From Macrophomina tecta (lineage: Eukaryota > Ascomycota > Dothideomycetes > Botryosphaeriales > Botryosphaeriaceae): a stretch of DNA of 64,000 bases. Location of the stretch: the NCBI GenBank assembly GCA_024180945.1, contig JAKSGN010000003.1, forward strand, positions 3,100,001 through 3,164,000. The letters are read 5' to 3'. The notes beneath the pieces were generated by a model. That model did no database searches. It had not been told where the DNA came from and saw nothing but the letters and a program-made list of their open reading frames with translations. Positions 21,816 to 34,008 of this stretch are shown here, one piece after another (position 1 is the stretch's first letter; each line of letters starts with the position of its first letter). Both the position numbers and the translations under genes were made by a program.

Positions 21816-24047
21816 TCAAAACCCATCCCATACATACCCCTTAACATCCGGCTCCCCATACTTCGCTGTTGCGCACCAGGGCTTATCCCCCCTTCCGTAC
21901 GGTGTCAAGGGCAGATCATACGGCATCCGCCACCCCACCACAACTCTTTTTTCTTTCTCTCTACTGGCGTTGCCTTTCCACTCCTCTCCCGCGAGCTCCA
22001 CTGTATCTTCCTCACCTCTCAAACCCTTCCCAACAACTGGAACCATAACCACCTCCCCTTCTCCACTATCGACAAACAGCTCCGGCCACACCACAACTCC
22101 GATCTCCCAACTACAAACCCTCACTTCCTTCCCGCTCTCACCCTGGATCTTCACCCTCGCCCTCGCACCGCCAGCACCACCAGCACCACCAGCACCACCG
22201 GGCCCCTCCTTTCCCACCACCGGTAATGCCCCCCACGCCTGCGTGGATAAATTAGCACTCGTCAGCATTGCCCACTCAATGCACGTTCCCTCACCACCCA
22301 GTCCCTGATCAGAAGGATACCTGTACCGGACATACGTCTTGATATGGGGGGCAGCCAGGCTCCTTAGGGCAGAACACCCGTTCTGAGGAGCGGCTCTGGA
22401 GGCCGACGAAGAGGTGGTGGGTGAGGCAGCGGCGGCGGTGTTCCAGCGGCAGAAACGGGGCCGCATGTAACCAAGCTGTTTCTGCTGTTTCGCGCTCTGC
22501 GTTTTGAGGTGGATGGAGGCACCGGAGTAGTAGCCGTCGAGGGACGTGCGGACATCGGCGACAGAAGGAAAGATGATTTTGAGGGGAGGGTAGCTCTTCT
22601 GTGCGCTTTTGAGAGTGGAGGAAGAGATCAAGAGTTGGGAGGCTGGTTTGAAGGCGGAAGAGCCGCTCGTCTTTTCTGAAGTGGTGCTGACGCTGGAGGA
22701 TGGTGCTGCCACGGCGGCGGTAGACTTGCGGGCTGCTAGCACGCTTTCGAAGTGCTCTAGCCAGGCACCGGTCTGGCCAAGTGTTGCGATTGACGAGATC
22801 TGCGCTACGAGAAGTTCATCTTCGTTGGTTGCCGCTTTTGCTGAGGCGCGGACTGGAATCTGGTGGAGCACTTCGCGGAGGCCCACCCAACCCCACGATG
22901 TCTGCTTCTCAGGTTTGGTATCATCCAGCTTCACCCGGTGCGGTGTGCTGGCCACAAGCGCAGCGCGGATAGAAGAGAAATCATAGCGGAGGAGCTGCTC
23001 CGTGAGAGAGTGGAGACGCTTCCCGTAGGCGCCGAGGTAACGTAGAAGATCTGTCTTAAACCTCTCGCCACTACCGATCGAGTGATTTTCACGACGAATT
23101 CCTCCGGGCGAAGAAGACGAAGTTGCATTCTGCGAATACTGGGGCCGAGATACTTGCATTGATTCCGGTAACAGCGGCAGAAGTGGAGACCGCCATACAG
23201 CATTGGTCATATTCGTCCAGTCCTTTCTGATCATGTTGGCGGTATGGATCACAACCTGCGCCAAGTCGTCTGCGCGAATAAGCACCATCATCTTTGAGTG
23301 ATGGGTGCCGAAAGGCTCAGGCATGTAGGCCTGAATGACTTCAAGGTTCGGGTACGCCTTCGCCCATCTCTCCATCAACAGCCTCTGCTGGTCCTCACGT
23401 CGCCAGTTGCCATGCACCACTTTCACTCTTACTGTGTCCCTGACGTCCTCATCTAGAGCATTCATTAAGAAGTCGACGTCGAAGAGGTAGTTGAACTGCC
23501 ACACCTCGACGATGAGCGGGTCGCACAAGATATCCTTCAAGGTAACCGTATCCAAGTTGGCCGCGGGAGGGAGATCTTGTATACGTGTGAGCTGGATGGG
23601 CGAGGAAATGAACTTCGTCTTCTGCGGCCGCTGCTCTCTACCGTCTCCGCTCAATGCTGCCGCCTGTTCGACCACCTTCAACGCCTCCCGTTGCTCCTCC
23701 TTCGCGGCCGATTTCGCTTCGTCTTCTACCTTCCGGACGCCACGTCCCCGCGGCTCCGCATCATCCTCATCCTCTGTCTCCGCCTCACTCTCCCCTGCAC
23801 CCGCCCTCCTCGCTGGCGGGCTAACCGCCCGGTGCAAGCTCTTCAACAGCCGCTGTTCTCGCACGGGCGCATCCGCGCCGCCGTGCGCCTTCTTCACCCT
23901 CTTCCTCGCCGGCCCATCCGACCCATCTTCGTCCTCGCCCTCAGCCAAAGCACCACCCTCACTCTCGTCTTCGGTCGTCGCCTCATCCTCTGCAACCCCA
24001 GTAAAGAGTGGCGGCTGCGACAGGGGCGGAGGATCGGAAAACGGCAT
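21816..24047 (-). CDS. TDP1: tyrosyl-DNA phosphodiesterase 1
   Basis: Single-exon gene of 743 aa. Residues 1-145 are a low-complexity acidic/Ser-rich tail with the basic patch ARKRVKK near 47-53, probably a nuclear localisation signal. The catalytic region carries both atypical HKD motifs of the Tdp1 branch of the phospholipase D superfamily: HHSKMM (H250, K252) followed by HTAN, and PHIKTY (H568, K570) followed by TSANLS. Tdp1 hydrolyses the 3'-phosphotyrosyl bond left by stalled topoisomerase I, so it acts in nuclear DNA repair. Extra Gly/Ala-rich inserts near the second motif lengthen it relative to many homologues. The next gene upstream is OLE1, in the same orientation about 0.9 kb away. 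Confidence 0.93.
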   Translation of the reverse strand: MPFSDPPPLSQPPLFTGVAEDEATTEDESEGGALAEGEDEDGSDGPARKRVKKAHGGADAPVREQRLLKSLHRAVSPPARRAGAGESEAETEDEDDAEPRGRGVRKVEDEAKSAAKEEQREALKVVEQAAALSGDGREQRPQKTKFISSPIQLTRIQDLPPAANLDTVTLKDILCDPLIVEVWQFNYLFDVDFLMNALDEDVRDTVRVKVVHGNWRREDQQRLLMERWAKAYPNLEVIQAYMPEPFGTHHSKMMVLIRADDLAQVVIHTANMIRKDWTNMTNAVWRSPLLPLLPESMQVSRPQYSQNATSSSSPGGIRRENHSIGSGERFKTDLLRYLGAYGKRLHSLTEQLLRYDFSSIRAALVASTPHRVKLDDTKPEKQTSWGWVGLREVLHQIPVRASAKAATNEDELLVAQISSIATLGQTGAWLEHFESVLAARKSTAAVAAPSSSVSTTSEKTSGSSAFKPASQLLISSSTLKSAQKSYPPLKIIFPSVADVRTSLDGYYSGASIHLKTQSAKQQKQLGYMRPRFCRWNTAAAASPTTSSSASRAAPQNGCSALRSLAAPHIKTYVRYRYPSDQGLGGEGTCIEWAMLTSANLSTQAWGALPVVGKEGPGGAGGAGGAGGARARVKIQGESGKEVRVCSWEIGVVVWPELFVDSGEGEVVMVPVVGKGLRGEEDTVELAGEEWKGNASREKEKRVVVGWRMPYDLPLTPYGRGDKPWCATAKYGEPDVKGYVWDGF

Positions 24048-24943
24048 AGCGATCGGCTAGGCCCAGGCAGTGCGTGGTGCCGTGATACCCAGCGAAAGAG
24101 GAACGAAGCAGTCCGGCGTGGAGGCGTTGACGTCACGTCCGGCGGAGAAAAAACGCTTGTGGTCCGTTGGCAGACAAGCGCCGTCCCTTGCGTCAGGCAG
24201 CAGAGACGTAGGCAGGTCTAGGGCGGTCCGGAGAAAAGCAAGGCTGGGGGGCAGGAAATGGGGTGCCCGCGTGGCTGATGTCTTGGCTCTTGCAGCGCCT
24301 CTTGTCACAAGCAACAAAATGGTAGGCAAGTCGGGGTGGATGGGTGGCGTCGTTGCTCGCGCTCGCTCACACTCACGCGTTTGCCGGAGGCGGGAAGAAG
24401 CGAGGGAAGCGGGCAGGCACGCGTGTGTTGAGGCACCCTCCTTGTGCGACCGTAACCCTTTCACTGCAGTAGAGATGCGAGATGGATACGTGACCTGGTC
24501 ACTTGCCCAGGCTGCAGCATTCGCCCGACCAGAGTTGCTAGTCGCGACCATCATGTGGGCCTTGCAATTACTCAGCTTCAAGTGCTTGATCTAGACAATC
24601 CCAATCATTCACGCATGAAATATCGAAGTTCATACTTCAATCGAAGGTTTGAAAATAATGAGCGAGTAGAATGCCACATTGGAGTGACCAGTTGATTTCT
24701 AAATATGCGCATTAGAGCCGCCATAGCGACTCAAAATGTCCGCCCCAAAACCGCGCCCTATTCTAGGACCACGGCATGTGAGAAAGTTAGATTTCAATCT
24801 CACCAGATACAAACGAGATCAATGCCCGCTACCCTCCGTTGAACGCCTTTAGAACGAGAGCCCAGACATCGCTGAACTTGAAACACTTATTCACCTCCAT
24901 CCCAATTTTTGATATTCCGTTCCGTTTGCACCTTTCATTACGT
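24048..24943. other. intergenic: TDP1 upstream region and OLE1 3' region
   Basis: GC-rich to about 24600 (probable TDP1 promoter and 5' UTR), then more AT-rich toward the desaturase stop. A 174-codon open frame on the + strand at 24070-24594 has an Arg-rich composition with no domain and looks incidental. Confidence 0.5.
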
Positions 24944-26441
24944 TCATGCCGCGCCAGCGCTGACCATGGGCTGGTGAACCTTGGTAGGCTGCTCGCCAGC
25001 ACGGACAACACGGTTGCCATAGTCGTCCTTGACGTACTCAACCTCCTTGTTCTCGCGGTTGGCACGCTTCCAAATCTCCACCTCGCAGCCGCCGCGAATA
25101 ACGCCGACACGCATCGTGGAAAGCAGGTTGTGGGCAGCGTTGGAGTGGTCGTAGACACCGCCGTTGAACATGGCGGTGGCGTCCTTGCCGACACCGGCGC
25201 GGATCATTGCCTTGCCACCGGGGTGGTCCTGGATAAAGTCGGTGACGTCGTGGACAACGCCCGCAACAGCGATCAGGCCGCGACCGTTCTTGGCCTGCTC
25301 GACGTAGTCATCCCACTCCATAACAGGGAGCTGGTCAAGAGGAACACCCCAGTCGAGCTTGGCACGCTTCTGGTCGAGCTTCTTCTGAGCCTGCTGCACC
25401 CGACCCTTCTCAATCTCGTTGGCACGGAACTGCTTCAGGTCGTAGGCGAGACCAAGTTGCTTCCAGGACCAGATGCACCACTTAGTAGGGTCGTACTGGA
25501 ACCACTCGATGGCGTTGCGGTAGTCGCTGGGGAACTCATGGTGGAAGTTGTGGTAACCCTCACCAAGGGTAACGAGGGCAGTAAGGACGTGGTCACGAGG
25601 AGAGTTGCGGTCGTCGAAGGGCTGGTCACCGAGCCAGTGGGCGAGGGAGTTGACGCAGAAGGTGGCCTGCTGGACGAAAAAGATGCGGAGAATGCCAGCG
25701 TAGATGAAGCCGCCCATCCAGTCGCCCCAGCCAAGACCAGCAACGGCAGTAGGGAAGACGAGTCCCATAAGCAGGACAAGCTTGACGTAGTGGCGGTGCT
25801 GGAAGACGACGATGGGGTCGTCGTTCAGATCGGAGATATCGGTACGGCCAATTCTCTTGGGATTCTGCTTCATGACCATCCAGCCGAGGTGAGAGTACAG
25901 GAGACCCCTGGACGCAGGTTAGCAAAAGTAACGTGACAAGATGGAGAGGTGGTACGTACTTGCGGACAGAGTAAGGGTCCTTGTCAGTGTCGGTGTAACG
26001 GTGGTGAGCGCGGTGGTCGCGGGACCACCATCTAATGGAACCCTCAACAGCACCAGCACCGACGAGGGCGAGGAAAATCTTGAGAGGCGCGGTGGCCTTG
26101 TAGGAAGTGTGGGCCCAGAGACGGTGGTAGCCGGCAGTGATGCCGAGACCGGTCCAGTAGTAGTAGAGGACAGACCACAGCAGCGTCTTGAAGGTCAGAG
26201 GAGTCCAGAAAGCGGCGATGCAGCCCATCAGCGGGATGCCGCCGATGAAGAAGACGTTGAGCCAGTTGACGTGCTTGTACCAGTTCTGGCGGGTCATGGG
26301 ATATTCGGTGATGTGCTTCTTGGTCGGGTCGTACTTGGGGTTGCGGTTGGGCTCCGAGGGCTTCGCCATAGCGGAGGGCTGGCTCGAGAGGAACTCGGGC
26401 TTAACAGCCGCCTCGCCGGCGGCAGGCTGGTGCGAAGGCAT
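24944..26441 (-). CDS. OLE1: acyl-CoA delta-9 desaturase with cytochrome b5 domain
   Basis: Two exons, 25960-26441 and 24944-25907, with a 52-bp GTACGT...CAG intron give 481 aa. The three His boxes of membrane stearoyl-CoA desaturases are present: H106RLWAH, H143RAHH and H280NFHH. The hydrophobic pairs before the first and third boxes are the expected ER-membrane hairpins. The C-terminal cytochrome b5 domain has its haem-ligand HPGG at 389-392 and a second His in [11 protein letters not shown]. The fused b5 supplies electrons for introducing the first double bond into palmitoyl- and stearoyl-CoA. This is the normal fungal Ole1/SdeA architecture and length. The gene is essential for unsaturated fatty acid supply in fungi studied. 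It lies inside the inverted segment but is intact. Confidence 0.96.
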
Positions 26442-29421
26442 GGTGACAGCGGGCAGCGTCAGCAGCTGGATCCTGGAGTGGTGGCGAGCTGAGAGATGCC
26501 GAGCTGAGAAATGCCTATCCAAGGGACGGGCGTGGAGAGAGAGGAAAAGTGAGCGAGAGGGCTGGTCGAAGAGGAAGGTGGAGAGGCCGAGGGCCAAAGT
26601 AATATTTAGGTAGCGACATTGGGGCGACCAAAAAGGTGGTGCTGTGCTTGGGCGTGCAGTTCCCCAACGCCGACATCTACCGCCCTCAACGAAAAATGGT
26701 GCACGGGCCGCATGTCGACGCCGCGGCGAATCAGAAGCTTTGCGCCGCCACATCTTCTGGCAAGAGCGCGGGTGCGCGGGTATCAGCCGGAAGCGACGAC
26801 CCAGACTCCCCTGTCTGTTCCTGCGTGCCCTGCGGCCTGCTCCAGCGCCCCGGCCAAAACACCAATGCCGCGCGCCGCCCGAGAGCGCGGATGGCGGCGG
26901 CCCTCGCAGCGCGCGCGCCCGAAGCAGCGCCCTCTCTGCCAGCCCCGGCCGCGCCGCACTCTGCTGCGGTGCAGCGCTCTTGCGATCAGCCCTACGGTGG
27001 CGACTCCAGCATTCCAGGATGGTGTTCCGGGCCTGGGGCAGCGATCCACAGTCCACATGTCCGCCGCCAATCAGCGCTCAACCTCGGCTTCAAAGACATC
27101 ATCGCTTAGCCGTTGTTGTTGAGCCTGCGGTTGCCTGCTGCCCGTCCAGGCGACCTGGCACCCCAGGTCCCATGTGGAGAGCGTGTCTGAGCCGGCTTTC
27201 ACATGGCGGATGTCCTGCTTGATGGCGGCTTCCATGCCCTTGCGACCGTAGACCCGGCCGTATCTCGTCCTGCGAATGGCCTATCATTTTGCCGTCTGCG
27301 CCGTCCAGACTGTGCTCGACGGCCGCTCGTTGGGATCATAAGCTGCGTTTTCCTGTCGCCCGCGTACACCACATGTAAAATACCAGCAACCGTGTCTCTG
27401 GAGCTCATGACTCTTTCTCCACCGGCATCCTCAACGGTTCTGTCCTGGCGTTGCTGTCTTTTCGCCAGCGGATGGCTGGCTCTGTGCCCATCCCAGACAC
27501 GTCGGCGCTGCGCTGTTGTCGTTCTGACGTAGCAATGTGCTTTGACATACGCATCATCTGCCTCTTCGATCGTGCTCGACAAAGCCACCTTCTCTGCGCC
27601 ATCCTACCGCCGTGACAACTTGATGGAGGCTCGCATACCTCACCGGAAAGTGAAATGAGTTTCTCCAGCACCCCTATTCCTATTTTGGGACCGGCGTGCC
27701 GCCTACGACGTTGACGGCAGGGTTGAACGTCTGAAACCACATATCGGTCCCCGAAATGCACGAAGGCGCTCTTCATCCACGGCGCAGGAGATTGCATCAG
27801 CAGAGCAAAGGTACCGGAGCGGCAACCGCATCGACATCTTCCAACGTCTCAAGCTGGAACTTGGTTCCCGGCTTCACGCTGTGGCAGCATCGCGGCATCC
27901 GCGCCTGCAACTTCGAACGTCTGAACCTGAAATCTGGTTGCGCTCTGCGCGGATGAAGCTCCTTGTTGCAGTCGTGGGTGGAAAAATGCGTGCAAAGATC
28001 TCCGGTTGGCGCTCGCAGAGGAAACAGTCACGCCACCGTGGCGGCGAAGAGGTGTCGCAGCGACGCGCCGGGATCAAGGGGTGGCCCAGAGCCTCAACTC
28101 AAAACGCGGACCCCCGAATTGAGCAATTGATCCCAACAGTGCGCCTGCTTCAAACGCGACTTCTTGCTACTAACATCGTAAGTTCTTTCGAGCCGATGCA
28201 GAGTCGTGGTCTTATACAGGAATGACAGAACCCATGAGACAGCTGTCAGCAAGGCTTGGCGTTATTACTGACATCGTGTCCAGCTTTTTCAGAGTATCTC
28301 GGAGATGAATGATATCGCCCCAGGAAGTGCAGAGAATCGGACGTGAAACCATCGAGAATCTATCAGAGGCGTTGCATACGATAGACCGCTAAGATGGCGA
28401 TGCTACGAGGATAGTGAGATGCTCTCGCTCGGCCATCGAGAGATCCGTGAAGATGCCGGTGTAATAAGGCCTGAACACCTGTATCCGACCAGAGGTCTCG
28501 ACTGCCCGTACTCATTTGGGCTTGCTGTGCAGTTACGATTTATCCATCCTGTAAGGGGTGGGCGGGGCAGGAGGAACTTACCCAGACGTGCGGTAGGATA
28601 CTGCATATGCCGCATTCGTAGCAGCCTCTTTGCATGAATGCAGGTGGTGGAAATGCTTCTTCATGATATCTGGCTCCTTCGCCAGTGAAGTTTCTTGGTA
28701 TCGATTTCACGGACGTCCTGTGTGTGAGATGGAGCAACGCACATGAGTAATTTTCAAGAGTTGAGGCTCGGGTAAGGCGTTGTAGGTTCACGCTTGTCAT
28801 CACAAGCTTCATTTTCCTCGTACAGAAGCTCATCGACCAGAAGCGCCAAGGAAGTCACGGCACTGACTTAGGTGGGCGAAGATGACATCGCGACCAAGGC
28901 AAGGCGCATCGATGCAAACACCGAGCTTGAGAGGCAATAGATAGGCCGCGTCGTCGGAGTTCGGCGGGGTCAACGATCAGCAAAGGTTCCGGAACGCAGC
29001 CACGGCACTCTGCAGAGGCACCCCGGAGATACGGAGAGCTGGGCTTGCAGGATAGCAATTGCTTTTGTGTGCGGAGGATCTGATGGAGAGTCAGCGGGTC
29101 GGAGGCCCCCGTTATCGGGCCAACCGCCGGCCAGCCGCCAGCCAACCGACGGGCGGGCTGGCCTTATCAGCAACGCATCACTGCACCTTTTACCCAAGCA
29201 TGCCTCTCAGCCCGCTTCATCCCACAAACCCAAATCGATGGCAGCGGCGGAGGAGGACGACATCGGATCGCATGTCGGCCTGTTCCAATGCCTCTAGCCA
29301 CGGCCAGCTCCTCCCTATGCTTCCAAACTGCGCTCTTTGGGGAAGTGCACGCGAAGCCTGTAGATATCGATTCTTTGGCCTCGACATTGCGGGCCCGCTA
29401 CAAATAGACTCTTCCTCGACC
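26442..29421. other. 3-kb spacer, probable OLE1 upstream region
   Basis: Several overlapping frames on both strands at 26619-27220 are Ala/Arg/Pro-rich in every frame, a sign of GC-rich non-coding sequence. I find no domain, signal peptide or consistent intron set to 29421. The part next to 26441 probably carries the regulated promoter and long leader of the desaturase gene. Confidence 0.5.
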
Positions 29422-29829
29422 ATGATGATCACACAAATCCCCAGACTCGTCATCAGTTTCTTGTGTGCAGGGCTTGTTCCCGCCCTTACGCACTCCGTCC
29501 GCTCTCCACTCGGCTCGCAGGATCTACGCGATTTTTTCAGCTCTAAGTCCTTGTCAGCACCAGCACTAGCCAATCCGCTCTCGCAGGATAGCTTTCTGCC
29601 GCAAACGCCACCCGCTTTTGCCTCGTCTTACTTACCTTCGGTCCCTCGCCCTTGGCTTGCTAGCAACGACGACTTCAGTCAAACAGGGAGAGTCAGCGAA
29701 GCCGCATACTACGGAGGATCCGCCTGGCAAAGACATCCGGCGAATACACCGCATGAGTCGCTGAGCCGCACACAGACGCTAGCAAGGTTCGACCAATCCC
29801 TTGTGGAAAAAAAGTCAATCAGAATTTGA
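29422..29829 (+). CDS. hypothetical short protein with signal-like N-terminus
   Basis: An open frame of 135 codons plus stop begins MMITQIPRLVISFLCAGLVP, which resembles a signal peptide, followed by a Ser/Pro-rich tail without cysteines. It ends only 27 bp before the permease ATG, so most of it should be the permease promoter and leader. I do not recognise any family. It is more likely a chance frame than a gene. Confidence 0.2.
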   Translation: MMITQIPRLVISFLCAGLVPALTHSVRSPLGSQDLRDFFSSKSLSAPALANPLSQDSFLPQTPPAFASSYLPSVPRPWLASNDDFSQTGRVSEAAYYGGSAWQRHPANTPHESLSRTQTLARFDQSLVEKKSIRI

Positions 29830-29856
29830 GAACTGCACAACACTTCCTTCGCCGCC

Positions 29857-31861
29857 ATGGACGACTCTCCGGATCAGATCGGCCCCGAGATAAGGCCTAA
29901 AAGATCGTTTGGGGAGAAATTGGGGAGTTTCAGGAAGGCCGTTACCACAAAGTGAGTATTTTTTTTTTTTTTTTGGGCTCGTTGGCATGACAGCCAGGTG
30001 TCTATTTGTTGCCATCTTCACTGCAATGCACGCGTCAGTGACCATCCTGAGGTCTCTCTGTTGACGAGTACACTGGCTATTTCAACTCCACAACCTATTC
30101 TATTCGAGCTACAGTTCTGGTCATTGGTTGCTAACATATTTTGAAAGGGATGGCCTCATAGGTAAATATGACTATGCCTTCCTGTTCCGGCCGAATCTTC
30201 CGTTCATCAAGAAGCATCGTCGTGCTGCACCATTCTTCGGCCTCAACGACAAAATGCCAGTCTTTTTGGCCCTCCTTCTTGGATTTCAGCATGCGCTGGC
30301 AATGCTAGCAGGCGTTATCACCCCTCCAATCATCCTCTCGGCATCGGCAAACCTGTTGACTGACCAACAACAATATCTCGTGTCGACATCGCTCATCGTC
30401 TGCGGCATTCTCTCTTCCATCCAGATCACACGCTTTCACATTTGGAAATCCCCATACTACATCGGCACTGGTCTAATTTCGGTCGTCGGTACTTCCTTCT
30501 CCACCATTCCCGTGGCTACCGGTGCTCTGTCTCAAATGTATGAGACTGGATTCTGCCCCACCGATGCCAGCGGTAACAAGCTGCCATGCCCGGACGGATA
30601 CGGCGCCATCATTGGCACTTCCTGCGTTTGCGCGCTCATAGAAATTCTGATGTCCTTCATGCCGCCACGATTGCTGAAGAAGCTCTTTCCGCCCCTCGTC
30701 ACCGGCCCCACTGTCATGCTCATCGGCATCAGCCTCATCGAATCCGGCTTCCAAAACTGGGCGGGCGGTAGCGGCGACTGCTTAACAAACCCTACGGGCA
30801 TCTACGCGCTCTGCCCCAATATCAACGCTCCGCGCCCGCTACCATGGGGCAGCGCCGAGTTCATCGGCCTGGGCTTCCTCGTCTTTGTGTCCATCATCAT
30901 CTGCGAGCGCTTCGGCTCGCCTATCATGAAATCCTGTGCTGTCGTCATCGGCCTGCTCGTTGGCTGCATCGTCGCGGCCGCCTGCGGCTACTTCGACCGC
31001 TCTGGCATCGACGCATCGCCCGCGGCCTCCTTCATCTGGGTGCATACGTTCAAGCTTTCCGTGTACGGACCCATTGTCTTACCACTACTCGCCGTCTACA
31101 TTGTGCTCGCCATGGAGGCCATTGGCGACATCACGGCCACCTGCGACGTCTCACGCCTACAGGTCGATGGCGCGCTGTTCGACTCGCGCATCCAGGGCGG
31201 TGTGCTGGCCGACGGTCTCAACGGCGTCATCGCTGGCCTCTGCACCATCACGCCCATGTCCACCTTCGCCCAAAACAATGGCGTCATTGCGCTGACCCGC
31301 TGCGCCAACCGCAAGGCCGGCTATGCCGCTTGCTTCTGGCTCATCATCATGGGCATCTTCGCCAAGTTCGCCGCCTCGCTGGTAGCTATACCTAGCGCCG
31401 TGCTCGGCGGCATGACGACGTTCTTGTTCAGCGCGGTCGCCGTCTCTGGTATCCGCATCATCTCAACGGTGCCGTTTACGCGCCGGAACCGCTTTGTGCT
31501 CACGGCCGGTTTGGCAATTGGCTACGGCGCGACGCTCGTGCCGGACTGGTTCGCGTACGTCTTTACGTACGACGGTGGCAATCGCGCGCTGTTGGGCTTC
31601 TTCAACGCGATTGAACTGGTCTTGGAGACTGGGTTCGCCGTCACGGCGTTTGTCACGCTGATCTTGAATCTGATCTTGCCGGAGGAGCTTGAGGACGAGC
31701 AGGAGTTGCCGGAGCTGACCGCAGATGAGGTCGACAAGGAGGCGGACCGCGAGGAGTGGAGTGCAATCAAAGGGAAGGAGATGGATGCGGAGGCCGGGAG
31801 GGTAGGGAGTGGGAGTGCGAGCATGAGCGACATCGCACCGGCTGGGCCAAAGGCGGTTTGA
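29857..31861 (+). CDS. uric acid/xanthine permease (NAT/NCS2 family)
   Basis: Exons 29857-29951 and 30148-31861 give 602 aa. The 196-bp intron has a GTGAGT donor, a T-run and a GCTAAC branch point. The protein is a nucleobase-ascorbate transporter of the UapA/UapC group. It has QHALAMLAG in the first membrane helix (H80) and the NAT signature QNNGVIALTR starting at Q407, which nearly coincides with Q408 of UapA. Twelve or more hydrophobic segments cover residues from about 65 to 540. The hydrophilic C-tail is acidic and ends in a Gly/Ser-rich stretch. Expected role: plasma-membrane H+ symport of urate and xanthine for use as nitrogen source. Choice between UapA and UapC subtypes needs alignment. 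Confidence 0.93.
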
Positions 31862-32500
31862 GGGATGCGAGTTTATTTCTAGCAGTTTCTTTTTTTCTTT
31901 TTTTTTTTTTTTTGCCTTGAAGTTTTGCTGTATATGCTTCTGCGGTTTGAGGGATCTCAAAAGGAGGACATGCAGACCTGGAAAGGGAAAAGTACACTGT
32001 GAATGATTGTTGCGCTAGCTCACAACTACCCGGAGCTTCTAAATTGGTATTGCGCGCTCATATTTCCGCAAACAGGACTGAACAGCATCCGTGCCACCAA
32101 ATTTCCCGCCTGTAAGCCTTCGGCGCTTGGATGTACCAAGTTTGCACCTTCCGGCGGCAAGCGATGTCGCTCGCGGTCGAGAGCCTTGGTGAGAGAAGCC
32201 GTCAGAGCTCACAGGCACGGGATTTCCTAATCGGGGCTTCCCGACCTTCCAGCTCCGCTCCTCCTCGTCATCCCCGCACTTCCCCGCGGGCGAATATGTA
32301 ATGTCCGGAACCGCACTTCACGATATTTCTGTGTGTTCCTCGTATCCCTGAGCCCTAGCTGCGTCTTACTGGTTACGTGGGGCTTCCCTATCCTAACAGA
32401 TCTCTTTAATTTCCCTTCCGACTACTTTAGTCACCGCGTAGCCCTGACCTACGCGCAGCTCGGAAGTTTGAGGCAAAAGAGTAGGAAGAATAATAGGAAG
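31862..32500. other. intergenic with T-rich tract
   Basis: The permease 3' flank holds a nearly pure T tract at about 31888-31912. The rest contains no supported gene; 32300-32500 is probably the promoter of the DhaK-domain gene. Confidence 0.5.
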
Positions 32501-33795
32501 ATGGCCGCCACAGAAGCGCCTCCGACCCAGACGAAGGAGACATTCCACCTCATCAACGAGCCCGGCGACGCTATTCACGAAGCCCTGACCGGCCTTACGC
32601 AGCACCATCCATCGCTCTCATACGCGCCGACCCACAAGATTGTATATCGCAGCGACCTGGTCGAATTCCGAAAGAACCATGTGACTACGATTGGCTTCTC
32701 CGGTGGTGGACAGTAAGTCACTTCTGATTCCCTCGTTCAAGTTGCAGCACCACTCTTTATCACCCTCTCCGCGTCCATAAATCCCTTTTTGTCTCAGAAG
32801 CTCTCCCTCAGCGAAGAGCCCAACACAACCTCAAACTGACAACTCCACCCAGCGAGCCCATGTTCGGCGGCTTCGTTGGACCTTCCCTGCTAAGCGCCTA
32901 CGTCTCCGGCGCCATCTTTGCCTCTCCCACATCCGCCCAAATCCTCGAAGCGCTGCGCATGGTGCAGCCACTCCCTTCCTCTGACCCCAACACGCACCCA
33001 GGCACTCTGATCGTGTGTGGCAACTACACGGGTGACATTCTCAATGCGGGGCTTGCCATCACGCGCGCACAGGCGCTCGGCTACAAAGTCGCCTTCGTGC
33101 CCGTCGGCGACGATGTCGCCGTCGGGCGGGCCAAGGGCGGGAAAGTGGGGCGCCGGGGCCTGAGCGGGCACCTTGTCGGATTGAAGATCGCGTGCGGAGT
33201 GGCGGAGGTGGAAGTGGGTAGGGATGGGTATGGGCTGGAGCGGGTGCGGGAGGTGATGGAATGGGTGGTGGCGAACGTGGGCACGGTGGGCGTCGCGTTC
33301 GATCGCGTGTCGTTGCCGACCGGAACGGTGGCGCCGGTGCCAATGTTGCCGCCCGATACGATTGAGTTGGGCATGGGCGCGCACGGGGAGCCTGGATTGC
33401 AGCAACTGTCGCCGCCGCCCCCACCGGCGAGGCTGGTGGAGCAGATGGTGAAGCTGATCACGGATACTGCGGATGGGGACCGCGCGTTTGTGCCGTTTCC
33501 GCAGGGAGCGAGCGCGGAGAGGCCACACCGTGTTGTGTTGGTCTTGAATAGCTTGGGGAGCACGAGCGATGCGGTCCTGGCAGCTTTTGCGGAATTGGCG
33601 AAGGAAGAACTGGCGAGGAAGAATTGTGCAGTTGAGAGGATTCTACTGGGGCCGTTGGTAACAAGTCTGAAGATGAGCGGCGTGGGAATCACGATCTGGA
33701 GATTGCCCGGTGATGAGGAGAAGGGGCCTTTGAACAGAGAAGATGCTTTGGAGTTGTGGGACCGAAAAGTCGATGTCGTAGCGTGGAGACAGTAG
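32501..33795 (+). CDS. DhaK-domain (DAK1) protein without DhaL domain
   Basis: Exons 32501-32712 and 32853-33795 give 384 aa; the 140-bp intron has a GTAAGT donor and CTGAC branch point. The intron splits the codon of His71 in the SGGGHEPMFGGFVG loop, so splicing rebuilds the DhaK substrate-site motif. Other marks are FASPTSAQILEALR, CGNYTGDILNAG, VGRRGLSGHLVGLKIA and ELGMGAHGEPG, whose His (H248) is the residue that binds dihydroxyacetone covalently in DhaK. Normal fungal dihydroxyacetone kinases are about 580-600 aa because a C-terminal DhaL domain binds ATP. Here the protein stops after the DhaK fold, with no DhaL in the downstream 200 bp. It may bind dihydroxyacetone without phosphorylating it or need a partner protein. 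Confidence 0.88.
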
Positions 33796-34008
33796 ATGAT
33801 CATTTGCGGAATTTTCTTCAACGGAGCAAGTGGTCAAGTCTTCGGGAAGTATTCGAGGATATGTGCAAATACACAAGTAATAATTCTTTCCACGGTTCCA
33901 GGATGATGTGCCGGGTGAAGTTCGCAAGTATGGGGCGTTCTGCAGCACGCTTCTACAAAGCATGTTCCTTCACATATCCCTTCGTTGTTTGCCTTCTGTC
34001 CACCATAA

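Noticed and set aside
24839..25936. 365-codon + strand open frame antisense to the desaturase
   Set aside because: It mirrors the OLE1 coding strand; composition follows from high third-position GC in OLE1, and no domain is present.
26619..27222. Three overlapping + strand frames of 140-190 codons upstream of OLE1
   Set aside because: All three are Ala/Arg/Pro-rich at once, the mark of GC-rich non-coding sequence; no introns or domains.
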